From: Plesiocystis pacifica SIR-1
GTDB taxonomy: Bacteria > Myxococcota_A > Polyangia > Nannocystales > Nannocystaceae
Direction of reading: 5' to 3'
Assembly: GCF_000170895.1 (NCBI RefSeq)
Contig: NZ_ABCS01000024.1
Span: 49,885-113,884 of the forward strand
Length of the DNA: 64,000 nucleotides
The position numbers were made by a program, and so were the translations under genes. Shown one piece after another: positions 25,886 through 35,810 of this stretch (position 1 is its first letter; each line of letters opens with the position of its first letter). The notes under the pieces were generated by a model. The model was not told the DNA's origin. It searched no databases and worked only from the letters and a program-made list of their open reading frames with translations.

Positions 25886-27010
25886 TCACGGGCTCTCCTC
25901 GCTCAGCAGGCCCGCGAGCCACGCCTCGACGTCTTCGTCGGCTGCGCGCACGTAGATGTCGGCGCGGTTGGTGTTCACGACCACGCCGGCGGGCTTGCAG
26001 CGCTTGGCCTCGCGGCGCGAGTACTCGAAGGTGCGCTCGGCGACGACGGCGTCGCGGACGACGTCGTGCACGGTCACGGTGCGGGTCACGCCGTAGATCG
26101 CGGGCCCGTAGCAGCGGCGGACCTCGACCGCTTGTGTCTCCTCCCGCGCGACCCAGCGGGTCGTCCAGCGCGGCGGGTCCCCGACGGTGATGAACGCGCG
26201 GGCGCGCGGCCGTCCTTTCGAGGTGGCGTCGCTCGCCGCGGCGGCGAGCCCCTTGGGAGAGGTGTGCTCCGGTCGGAAGGGACGCCACAGGATGCCCGGG
26301 CTCGCTTCGACCTGGGCGGTCGGGGGATCCTCGAGCCAGCGCTGGAGGAAAGGATCGAGGCCGTCCTCGCTCAGCTCGAAGGTCGAGGTGCCGGCGTAGA
26401 CCTGCGCGTCCCCGTCGAAGGCGAGGAGCTCGGCCTCGACCTCGCTCGGGTCGCCGCGCAAGGCCGCGAGGGCGCTGAGGAGGTTGACCGAGCCCGAGCC
26501 GATGCCGTGCGCGTCGACCTCGATGGACGCGCCCGCGACCGCCACGCGATCGCCCGTGGTCGTCGCGACGGTCACCTCCACGTCGCCGTTGGTGTCGAGG
26601 GTCCCGGTCTGGTCCGAGAGCACGGCGGCCCCGTCCTCGGGGAGCTGCTGGATGACGCCCGCTTCGTAGTCGAGGGTGAGCTCGATGAAGGCGCTCGCGT
26701 TGGTCAGCGTCGACGAGCGCGCCACGTGCAAGTTGAGCGCGCGCGTCTCGGGGTAGTAGCCCTCGAGGCTCTGTTCGAAGCGGGCCACGCCCGAGGCGTC
26801 GGTGCGCGCGCGGACCATCGCGTCGTCGCTGGCCCCGAGCATTCCGGCGTAGGGCACCACCGAGCCCTCGGGGGCGTGGAGCTCGATGGTGACCGAGGAG
26901 GGGCCATAGCCGACGATCTCCGCGGTGGCCTCGAGGTCGCGCTCGCACCCGGTCAGCGTGACGGCGAGGACAGCCAGTGACAGCCCGAGTCGTTCGATCT
27001 TGCTCCGCAC
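25886..27010 (-). CDS. hypothetical lipoprotein
   Basis: Unrecognised 374-residue lipoprotein with leader MRSKIERLGLS... LTGC. The mature part looks like beta-sandwich domains: a carboxypeptidase-regulatory-like region at about 40-100 (GVARFEQSLEGYYPE) and a second region with Cys near 300 and 340. The GTG start is 7 nt after a TAGCGT box. Confidence 0.75.
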   Translation of the reverse strand: MRSKIERLGLSLAVLAVTLTGCERDLEATAEIVGYGPSSVTIELHAPEGSVVPYAGMLGASDDAMVRARTDASGVARFEQSLEGYYPETRALNLHVARSSTLTNASAFIELTLDYEAGVIQQLPEDGAAVLSDQTGTLDTNGDVEVTVATTTGDRVAVAGASIEVDAHGIGSGSVNLLSALAALRGDPSEVEAELLAFDGDAQVYAGTSTFELSEDGLDPFLQRWLEDPPTAQVEASPGILWRPFRPEHTSPKGLAAAASDATSKGRPRARAFITVGDPPRWTTRWVAREETQAVEVRRCYGPAIYGVTRTVTVHDVVRDAVVAERTFEYSRREAKRCKPAGVVVNTNRADIYVRAADEDVEAWLAGLLSEESP

Positions 27011-27017
27011 CGGCCCA

Positions 27018-27023
27018 ACGCTA
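27018..27023 (-). promoter_or_regulatory. putative -10 box for a leaderless start
   Basis: TAGCGT on the minus strand, 7 nt before the GTG at 27010. The box and its TGGGCC-like spacer match those at 5698-5709. Confidence 0.42.
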
Positions 27024-27149
27024 CGACTCCTCGCGCGCCGTCACCAGGCCCGAAGCGCAGGAACATGGACGCTCGCGGAGGCAGGCGCGCTCGCCTTGGC
27101 GTTTCGCCGTGGAGCATCGATCGGCGATCGCCCATGGCGCGGGGAGACT

Positions 27150-28441
27150 TTAAGCCTCGTCACAGATCGGCATGTCGCTGGTCGTGTTCTGGACCGGGAT
27201 GGCCCCCGGCGTAGGCACCTCGACGAAGCAGCGCTCGATGGTGTCGCCGGTGAAGGTCAGGCGCACGTAGCCGTAGAGGGGGTGGCCGGCGCCCTGGGCC
27301 GCGCCGGCGGTGCCGGCGATGATCTCCTCGATGTCTCGGCCGGCGACGTTGAGGTCGAACTCGTCGAGCATGTGGGCGTGGCCCGCGATCACGGCGTCGC
27401 CGTCTTGGTGGGCGAACTCGCCGAGCATGATCATCGCCATGGCCTCGTCGCTCCATCCGGCCGCGCTCAGCTCGGCGTAGGGCGGGTGGTGCATGACGGT
27501 CAGGGAGTGGGCCTGCTCGCCCTTGGCGAACAGCTGGGGGAGGCGGCCGATGATCGAGGGGGCCAGGCTGCCGCTGCCGGTGTCGAGCATGGCGAGGTGG
27601 CTGTCGCACACGTCGAAGGCGTAGTTGCCCGGGCCGAAGGCGAGGTTGTAGTGGGGCTGGTAGCCGTCGTAGACGTCGTGGTTTCCGGGGACCAGGGCGA
27701 TGGGGAAGCTCGCGGGCTCGAGGGCCTCGGCGAAGGCGATGAACTCCTCCTCGGTGGCCGTCTCGGTCAGGTCGCCGGCCATCACGGCGCCGACGAAGAG
27801 CTGCCCGGCCTGCTCGGCGTAGACGGCCTCGTCCTGCATGCGCTCGAGGATGCGGGCGAACTGCGTGGGGTTGGTCTGGACGTCGCCGAGGGCGGCGATG
27901 CGGTAACCGTTCGCGTAGCCCGAGCAGTCGAGCTCGACGCGGACCCAGGTGGTCTGGCCCGGGCTGACGGGCGCGGTGATGGAGCGGGTGGTGCCCTGTC
28001 CTTCCGCGACGAGCTCGACTCCGCCGGGCGCCAAGGTGCGCACGAGCGCGCGGGGGTGGACGTTGGTCAGGCGCAGCTGGACCTCCTGGGCCTCGGAGCT
28101 CGCGTCCGGGCGCAGGCTCAGGGCGTAGGCGCCCATGTGCGCGCCCCGGGCCTCGACGATCTCCCCGAGCTCGCGCACGACCCCCTCGGCGGCCCAGCTC
28201 GAGTGGTCCTGGACCTCAGCGGCGGCGTCGGTCTGGAAGCGGACCTCGACGCCTTCGGAGCTGCGCAGGCGGGCGACCTCGTTCTCGGCGAGCACCCGGC
28301 ACTCGGCGCGGGTGTAGTCCGGGGTCGCGCACTCGACCTCGGTGCAACCTTCGAGGGTGGTCAGGCCGAGGGCGCCGAGGCCCAGCAAGGAGGCGGCGCC
28401 GATGAGGGCGTGGCGGGGGCGGAGGCGGTGGAGACGCTGGA

Positions 28442-28445
<4 letters not shown>
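27150..28445 (-). CDS. calcineurin-like metallophosphoesterase, exported
   Basis: 431 residues from the ATG at 28445. An N-terminal leader precedes TTLEGC, so it is probably a lipoprotein. A beta-sandwich domain (about 60-170) precedes a metallophosphoesterase domain with ALGDVQ, AGDLT, PGNHDVYDG, VMHHPPY and AGHAHM. The first metal motif is DxQ instead of DxH. The start overlaps the stop of the upstream gene (ATGA), so the two are coupled. The open frame continues upstream to 29582 but that part is a shadow of the neighbour. Confidence 0.9.
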
Positions 28446-30004
<1,559 letters not shown>

Positions 30005-30049
30005 GACCAGGGTTCCACGGGGAGGGCGGGAGACTGCGCCCGAGGGCGT

Positions 30050-30134
30050 GTCGAGCCCGCTGCGACTGGAGCTGGGGTCCAGCTGCGAGCGGGCTCGACG
30101 AGGGCGCGAGGGCCTGCGCCTTCGAGGGCGCAGG
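30050..30134. repeat. two intergenic inverted repeats
   Basis: Arms GTCGAGCCCGCT (30050-30061) and AGCGGGCTCGAC (30088-30099) enclose a smaller CTGGA/TCCAG stem. A second hairpin follows, CCTGCGCC (30113-30120) with GGCGCAGG (30127-30134). They fill the gap after the ATPase gene and before the outer-membrane gene; no T-run, so this is either a processed 3' end or a regulatory structure. Confidence 0.6.
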
Positions 30135-30156
30135 GTTCATCGGGGCCTCGGTGGCC

Positions 30157-31266
30157 TCAGGGGAGGGGCAGCACGGCCTTGTCGTCGGGCTGCTTGTCCG
30201 ACACGCCGAGCTCGCCCGTGGGCCCCTGCTCGATGCGGATCGGGTGGGGGAAGGTCGGCGCCGACACGCACTTGACCGAGCGGACGACGTCGATGCGCTC
30301 GCGGTACTTGCCGCCCCACTCCGAGGCCATGTCCTTGGAGGTCAGGCCCATCTCCTCGATGAGGAACACGGCGTCGGCGGTGTGGACCATGGCCTCGCCG
30401 CCCACGGGCGCGCCGGTGTCCTTGATCTGGCCGACGCACAGGCAGGTCACGCCCTGCTCGTGGTTGTAGGTCTTGAGCGTGCTCAGGTGGTCGGCGGTCT
30501 TGCTCCGGCTCGGGTCGAGCATGTTGAGGGAGTCGATGACCACGAAGCCGATGCCGGCCTTCTCGACGAGGTAGCGGTACTTGGCGATGAAGTCGTCCCA
30601 GCTCTGGCCGCGGTGGTACTGCGACTCGATCACCCACATGTTCTCGAGCACCTGGGTGCGGAAGTCCTCGGCGCTCAGGCCCGTGGCCGCCATGCCGATC
30701 TTGGCCATGCGCGAGCCGAGGTCGTCGCGGCCCGAGCCGGCCTTGTCGTGGAAGCCCTCCTCGGCCACGACGAAGGCGCACTTGATCCCGGTCTGGGCCA
30801 CGCGCGCGAGGGTGCCGAGGGTGGTCCGGGTCTTGCCCTTCCCGGGCGGGCCGACCAGAGCCATGGTGCAGCCCTTGGGCAGGCCGCCGAGGCTGGTCTT
30901 GCTGTCCTCGCTCAGGCACAGGTAGTCGAGCACGGTGCCCGTGGCCAGGGGCTCTTGCTTGCGGATGAGATCGTCGAAGGTGGCCGGGCGGATGATGTCG
31001 GCGTCGAGGCCGGCGTCCTCGTCCTGGGCGAGGTCACCCTGGAAGGGCGCGGCGGCCGGGTCGAACTGGGGCGCCATGCCCATGCCGCCGCCCATCTGCC
31101 CCATCATCTGCATCATCTGCATCATCATGGGGTTCATGCCGCCCATCATCTGGGGGTTCATGCCGCCCATCTGGCCCATCATCTGGTTTGGCATCTGGCC
31201 TTGCATCTGGCCTTGCATCTGGGGGTTCATGCCGGGCATCTGCGGATTTTGATTGTCGTTGGACAT
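30157..31266 (-). CDS. RecA/KaiC-like ATPase with Met/Gln-rich N-terminus
   Basis: 369 residues. Residues 1-64 are almost only Met, Gln, Gly, Pro and Asn, in repeats such as QMQGQM and GGMNPQM. The rest is a P-loop ATPase of the RadA/KaiC group: Walker A GPPGKGKT at 139-146, a catalytic-type EE in VVAEEGFHDK, Walker B FVVIDS at 241-246 and the QIKDTG segment. Neighbouring DNA polymerase X on the other strand suggests, weakly, a DNA-related role. The long low-complexity head could drive assembly or phase separation (inference). Start ATG at 31266; no ribosome site is obvious. Confidence 0.85.
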   Translation of the reverse strand: MSNDNQNPQMPGMNPQMQGQMQGQMPNQMMGQMGGMNPQMMGGMNPMMMQMMQMMGQMGGGMGMAPQFDPAAAPFQGDLAQDEDAGLDADIIRPATFDDLIRKQEPLATGTVLDYLCLSEDSKTSLGGLPKGCTMALVGPPGKGKTRTTLGTLARVAQTGIKCAFVVAEEGFHDKAGSGRDDLGSRMAKIGMAATGLSAEDFRTQVLENMWVIESQYHRGQSWDDFIAKYRYLVEKAGIGFVVIDSLNMLDPSRSKTADHLSTLKTYNHEQGVTCLCVGQIKDTGAPVGGEAMVHTADAVFLIEEMGLTSKDMASEWGGKYRERIDVVRSVKCVSAPTFPHPIRIEQGPTGELGVSDKQPDDKAVLPLP

Positions 31267-31331
31267 GTCGGTGGGGCTCGCTCGCGAAGGTCGGATGGGA
31301 GAGACTGTGGGGGCCGGACGATACCGCGAAA

Positions 31332-33563
31332 ATGCCCCTCGAAAACACCGAGATCGCCGCGATGTTCGTGGAGATGGCCGACCTCCTGCAGATCAAGGGG
31401 GGAGACCGCCACCGCGTGGGGGCCTTTCGGCGCTCGGCTCGGATCATCGAGGGCCTGCCCCGGCCGGCGGCTCAGATGCTCGAGCGTGGTGAACTGCCCA
31501 AGATCCGCGGGGTCGGCAAGGGCACGATCCACCGAATCAAGCAGATGTTGCGCCGCCACAGCTGCGACGACCTCGACGAGCTCCGGCGCAGCGTGCCGCT
31601 GGGGCTGCGCGAGCTCCTGAAGATCAAGGGCATCGGGCCGACCATGGTCCGCAACATCCACAACCGCCTGGGCGTGACCACCCTCGACCAGCTCGAGCAC
31701 GCGGCCAAGGCCGGGGCCATCGAGACGATCCCGCGCATGGGCCTGTCCCACGCCCAGAAGATCCTCGCGGGCATCGAGGCCTACCGCAAGCGCCGGGGCA
31801 AGACCGCGCTGATCGACGCCGAGCGGGTCGGCCGGCGCATCGTCGCGGCCCTGCGCGAGCTCCCGGCCGTCGAGGGCATCGCCCTGGCGGGCAGCGTGCG
31901 TCGACGCAAGGCGACCATCGGCGATCTCGACGTGCTCGTGGCGACCCGGGACCCGGCCCCGGTGCTGGCGCGCTTTCAGACCCTGCCCGAGGTCGAGAGC
32001 GTGCTCATCGGCGGGCGCGGGACCGAGGGGCGCTGCTCCGTGCGCTTGCGCAATCAACAGCAGGCCGACCTGCGCCTGCTCCCGCCCGCGAGCTTCGGCG
32101 CCGGGCTGCACTACTTCACCGGCTCGAAGCAGCACAACATCGAGCTGCGCAAGCGCGCCAACGCCATGGGCCTCAAGGTCTCGGACAAGGGCGTGTTCCA
32201 CCGCGAGGGCGAGGCGTTGATCGACGGCTGCGCCGACGAGGAGGCGGTGTTTCGCCACCTCGGCCTGCCCTGGATCGCGCCCGAGCTGCGCGAGGGTCGG
32301 GGCGAGTTCGAGGCCGCCGCGCGCGGGCGCCTGCCCCGGTTGGTCCGCGACGAGGACCTGCTCGGCGATCTGCACATGCACACCACGGACAGCGACGGGC
32401 GCGGGAGCTTGCGCGACATGGCCGCGAAGGCGGCGGCCCTGGGCCACCGCTACATCGCGATCACCGACCACTCCAAGGCGCTGCGCATCGCCAACGGCCT
32501 CGACGAGGCCCGCCTGGCCGAGCAGCTCGGGCGCATTCGGGCCTTCGAGGCTCGCGGCGAGTTCCCCCAGCTGCGGGTGCTCGCGGGCGTCGAGGTCGAC
32601 ATCCTCGAGGACGGGCGCCTCGACCTCGACCCCGAGCTCCTCGCCCAGCTCGACTGGGTCATCGCCAGCGTGCACCAGCGCACCAACCTCTCGCGCGAGG
32701 CGATGACGCGCCGGGTCGTGCGGGCCATCGAGAGCGGCGTGGTCGACTGCATCGGCCACCCCACCGGGCGTAGGCCGGGCAAGCGCGATCCTTTCGCCCT
32801 CGATCTGGAGGCCGTGATGGCGGCCGCGCGCGAGCACGACGTCGCCCTCGAGTGCAACGGCGGCCCCATGCGCATGGATCTTGGCGACGTCGACTGCCGG
32901 CGCTGCGGCGAGCGGGGCGTGTCCGTGTCCATCGCCACCGACGCCCACTCGCCGGCGCACCTCGGCCGCCACGAGTACGGCCTGGCCATGGCGCGGCGGG
33001 GCTGGCTCGAGCCCGCTCAGATCGTCAACGCGCAGCCGTGGGAGACCCTCGCTCAGCGACGGACCCGGCGGCTGCGCGAGCACGGCCTGGGCGGGGGAGG
33101 GGTCGCCGTGGCCGTACCGCGAAGCGAGGGCGCGGCTGGGTTTGCGGCTGGATACGAAGGTGGTGAGCTGGCCCCGGCCGGCTTCGTGCTCGAGTCCCTC
33201 GAGGTGGCCCAGGAGCACGCGTGGGGCGAGGGCGATGAACTCGAGGTCGAGCTCGTCTCGCCGGTGCCCGTCGAAGCGCCCGCCGAGGTCGAGCCCCGAC
33301 GAGTCGAGCCCGAACTCGAGCTCGAGCTCGAACTCGAACTCGAACCGGCGACCGAGGAGGAAGCCGAGCCCAGCCCCGTCGACGCACTACTCGAGGCGCT
33401 CGCCCAGCGCCCCCTCGCCGAGGAAACCAAGACGCGGCTCTCGGTTTGGCTGATGCAGGGCGGAGGCGACAGCGATCCTACGCTCGAGGCCGCACTGCAA
33501 GCGCTCGGGGGCAACTCGTTGCAGCGAGCCTTTGAAATCATTTACGACGGTACCGAGGTGTAG
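31332..33563 (+). CDS. polX: DNA polymerase/3'-5' exonuclease PolX with C-terminal extension
   Basis: 743 residues from the ATG at 31332. Helix-hairpin-helix motifs lie at 58-65 and 98-105 (IRGVGKGT, IKGIGPTM). The polymerase X palm has GSVRRRKATIGDLDVLV with D198 and D200, and a third acid at D246. The PHP exonuclease domain (about 340-575) contains DLHMHTTDSDG, ITDHS and TDAHSP. Bacterial PolX proteins usually end near here; this one adds about 160 residues with a Glu-Leu run (about 659-671) and a final helical part (DALLEALAQRP...LQRAFEIIY). It acts in gap-filling repair. Divergent from the ATPase gene. Confidence 0.94.
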   Translation: MPLENTEIAAMFVEMADLLQIKGGDRHRVGAFRRSARIIEGLPRPAAQMLERGELPKIRGVGKGTIHRIKQMLRRHSCDDLDELRRSVPLGLRELLKIKGIGPTMVRNIHNRLGVTTLDQLEHAAKAGAIETIPRMGLSHAQKILAGIEAYRKRRGKTALIDAERVGRRIVAALRELPAVEGIALAGSVRRRKATIGDLDVLVATRDPAPVLARFQTLPEVESVLIGGRGTEGRCSVRLRNQQQADLRLLPPASFGAGLHYFTGSKQHNIELRKRANAMGLKVSDKGVFHREGEALIDGCADEEAVFRHLGLPWIAPELREGRGEFEAAARGRLPRLVRDEDLLGDLHMHTTDSDGRGSLRDMAAKAAALGHRYIAITDHSKALRIANGLDEARLAEQLGRIRAFEARGEFPQLRVLAGVEVDILEDGRLDLDPELLAQLDWVIASVHQRTNLSREAMTRRVVRAIESGVVDCIGHPTGRRPGKRDPFALDLEAVMAAAREHDVALECNGGPMRMDLGDVDCRRCGERGVSVSIATDAHSPAHLGRHEYGLAMARRGWLEPAQIVNAQPWETLAQRRTRRLREHGLGGGGVAVAVPRSEGAAGFAAGYEGGELAPAGFVLESLEVAQEHAWGEGDELEVELVSPVPVEAPAEVEPRRVEPELELELELELEPATEEEAEPSPVDALLEALAQRPLAEETKTRLSVWLMQGGGDSDPTLEAALQALGGNSLQRAFEIIYDGTEV

Positions 33564-33581
33564 GGGATCGGTAGGTCGATT

Positions 33582-33595
33582 GTCGCGAGAGCGAC
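33582..33595 (+). terminator. GNRA-loop hairpin after polX
   Basis: GTCGC, loop GAGA, GCGAC, in the gap between convergent genes. The same stem with loop GAAA occurs at 53086-53099. Confidence 0.4.
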
Positions 33596-33626
33596 TACGT
33601 CGTCCGCTCACACACGGCGCCTGGGA

Positions 33627-34580
33627 TCAAGGGGGGCCGCCCATGCCGACGCCTTGGGGCGTGCCCCGGTAGCAGCCGAGCACGTAGGGGAAGGTCGCGG
33701 TCGCGTGGTAGCCGTAGTTGCCGTTCGCGTCGTAGCGGCCGTTGCACTCGTCGAGCACGCTGGGGTCGTCGCTGGGCTGGTACTCGTGGTTGTCCCAGGC
33801 GTAGGTGGTCGGATCGCCGGTCTGCACCCAGCCCGAGTGGAACTCGACGACCTCGCTGCAGCCGGCGTCGAGGCAGCCCCGCGGCCCGTAGATGGGGAAG
33901 CCGTCGAGGGCGTAGCCGATGATCGGCGAGGGCTGGTCGGGCCCCGGGTCCATCTTGAAGCACTCGGTCACCATGGCGTGGAGGTGGTAGACGCCCTCCA
34001 TGGCGGTGTGCCCCAGGCAAAAGTCGACGATGTCGTTGTAGACGGGGTCGCCGAAGGGGTCGGGGAAGGGGCCCTCGTTGGGGCCGAAGATGGGCAGGCC
34101 GCTGACCGAGAAGGCCTCGAGGCCGAGCAGGGGGACCTCCGTGGTCTGGGCGGCGACCTCGGGGAACTGGGGGATGCGCCACGCGTAGTCCTGGGCGCCG
34201 AGGGGGTTGGGGGTCAGCTGGACGAACTCGTAGTGGGGGATGCCGTTGGACTCCACGACGAGCTCGTCGTGCTCGCAGTAGACGTTCAGGAAGGGGTCCG
34301 CGTAGGCGCCGTTGTTGGGGTCGGGCTGGGGATCGACGAACTGGTCGACGGGGCAGTCGCTGGGCTGACCGCCGGTCGTCTCGCCGCCGGTCGAGCCGGT
34401 GCCGTCGTCGGTCCCCGCTTCGTCGGTCCCGCTCCCGTCGGTGCTGCCATCTTCGCCGACCTCGTCCTCGCTCCCGGCCGTCTCGCCGCTGTCGTCGTCG
34501 AGGGTGCCGGGGTCGTCGGTACAGCCTGCAAAGGCCAAGAGCGCGAGGGCGCACAGGGTCAGGGGTTTGGTGGTGGGCAT
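33627..34580 (-). CDS. YHYH-domain lipoprotein
   Basis: 317 residues. Leader with LLAFAGC, then an acidic Asp/Gly/Thr/Ser linker (about 20-75), then a YHYH domain: ESNGIPHYEF, SGLPIFGPNEG, GVYHLHAM, GYALDGFPIYGPRG and LDECNGR. The YHYH family is found in secreted proteins of marine and social bacteria and its biochemical role is not known to me. ATG at 34580 is chosen because it gives the proper leader; the frame is open to 34622. Confidence 0.88.
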   Translation of the reverse strand: MPTTKPLTLCALALLAFAGCTDDPGTLDDDSGETAGSEDEVGEDGSTDGSGTDEAGTDDGTGSTGGETTGGQPSDCPVDQFVDPQPDPNNGAYADPFLNVYCEHDELVVESNGIPHYEFVQLTPNPLGAQDYAWRIPQFPEVAAQTTEVPLLGLEAFSVSGLPIFGPNEGPFPDPFGDPVYNDIVDFCLGHTAMEGVYHLHAMVTECFKMDPGPDQPSPIIGYALDGFPIYGPRGCLDAGCSEVVEFHSGWVQTGDPTTYAWDNHEYQPSDDPSVLDECNGRYDANGNYGYHATATFPYVLGCYRGTPQGVGMGGPP

Positions 34581-34870
34581 GGCCGCCCCCGTGTGCAACC
34601 AGTGTTCCGCGCGTGGGCGCATGCCGCAAAGGGGGTGTTAGTCGGACGTAAAGGCGCTCCAGTGGGGTCTAGTGCAGTGAATTCTGCCAAACGCGTACTG
34701 TGCCGATTGCGCGCCGCGGGACCGTTCGCGCGTCGCCCGATCGGGGGAGGGCGGGCCTGGCTCGCGGACTGCGAGCTTTGCCGATGCCCCCGCGCGGAGA
34801 GTGCAGCTTCTGCGACGGCGCCCCGCGATTCCGCTCGTGCCACGGGTCTCATCGTGCCATCGTGCCGACC

Positions 34871-35752
34871 ATGCGTTGGTCCTTGGCCCCCCACTTCGTC
34901 GTTTCCACCACCCTCGCTCTGACCGTGCTCACGGGCTGTCCCGGGGACGACACGGGGGGATCGGACGAGGCGGAGGAGTCGGGTACCCAAGCAGACGAGG
35001 CAGAAGAGTCGGACACCGGGGAGCCGCCGGACCCCAACCTCATCGCCATCACCGGCGGGAGCTTCGAGATGGGCTGCCCCGCCGGGGCCGAGGCCTGCGA
35101 CGCCGACAACCCCCTGCGCACGGTCACGGTCTCGGACTTCGCCATCGAGCGTACGGAGGTCACCATGACGGCCTACACCGAGTGCGTGGACGCGGGCGGC
35201 TGCTCGGCGACGACCAACACGGACACCAGCTGCACCTTCGGATCGCCTGTGCTGCTCGAGCACCCGATCAACTGCGTGAGCTGGCAGCAGGCGGCGGACT
35301 ACTGCGCGTGGAAGGGCCGGCGCCTGCCCACGGAGGCCGAGTGGGAGTACGCGGCCCGGGGCGCCGAGGGCCGGACCTTCCCCTGGGGCGAGACCCCGGC
35401 CAGCTGCACCCTCGCCCACATGTTCATGATGATGGGCGACGGCGGAGACTACGGCTGCCTGACGGGGATCACCGCCAACGTCGGCACCTACCCCATGGGC
35501 GAGACCCCCGAGACCCTGGCGGACATGGCCGGCAACGTCGACGAGTGGGTCGCGGACTGGTACGCCGCCGACTACTACACGACCGGTCCGAGCGCCGACC
35601 CCCAGGGCCCGGACACGGGCACCCAGCGCGTGCACCGGGGCGGGGACTTCCTCGACGCGAGCCCCAACAACCTGCGCAGCTTCGAGCGCTGGCGCTCGAA
35701 CCCCGACAACGACGGGCCCTCGCGGGGCTTCCGGTGCGCCGCAGACGGTTGA
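34871..35752 (+). CDS. FGE/sulfatase-modifying-factor-like lipoprotein
   Basis: 293 residues. Leader from the ATG at 34871 ending VLTGC, a short acidic linker, then a formylglycine-generating-enzyme-like domain: GGSFEMGC, IERTEVTMTAYTECV, RRLPTEAEWEYAARG, MAGNVDEWVADWY, RGGDF and RGFRC. The fold is clear; whether it keeps oxidase activity is uncertain because many lipid-anchored members act only as binding domains. The TGA stop is immediately followed by a repeat element that separates it from the convergent gene. Confidence 0.88.
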   Translation: MRWSLAPHFVVSTTLALTVLTGCPGDDTGGSDEAEESGTQADEAEESDTGEPPDPNLIAITGGSFEMGCPAGAEACDADNPLRTVTVSDFAIERTEVTMTAYTECVDAGGCSATTNTDTSCTFGSPVLLEHPINCVSWQQAADYCAWKGRRLPTEAEWEYAARGAEGRTFPWGETPASCTLAHMFMMMGDGGDYGCLTGITANVGTYPMGETPETLADMAGNVDEWVADWYAADYYTTGPSADPQGPDTGTQRVHRGGDFLDASPNNLRSFERWRSNPDNDGPSRGFRCAADG

Positions 35753-35810
35753 GTCGTGGACGTGGGGCAGGGAGGGCGTGGCGTCGTCCACGACGGCCCA
35801 AAATAGTCAG
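35750..35810 (-). repeat. palindromic element between two stop codons, copy A
   Basis: The element (written in the same sense as the other copies, it runs on the minus strand) begins TGACTATTTT and ends CCACGACTCA. Inside are GTCGTGGACG and CGTCCACGAC, a 10-bp inverted pair 22 nt apart, with GGGGCAGGGAGGG in the loop on the plus strand. Its two ends are the stop codons of the two flanking convergent genes. Copies lie at 60587-60643 and, in tandem, at 63737-64000. Confidence 0.85.

Noticed and set aside
35753..35794. G-quadruplex in the element
   Set aside because: GGGGCAGGGAGGG gives three runs and only a GG fourth; possible but not convincing on sequence alone.
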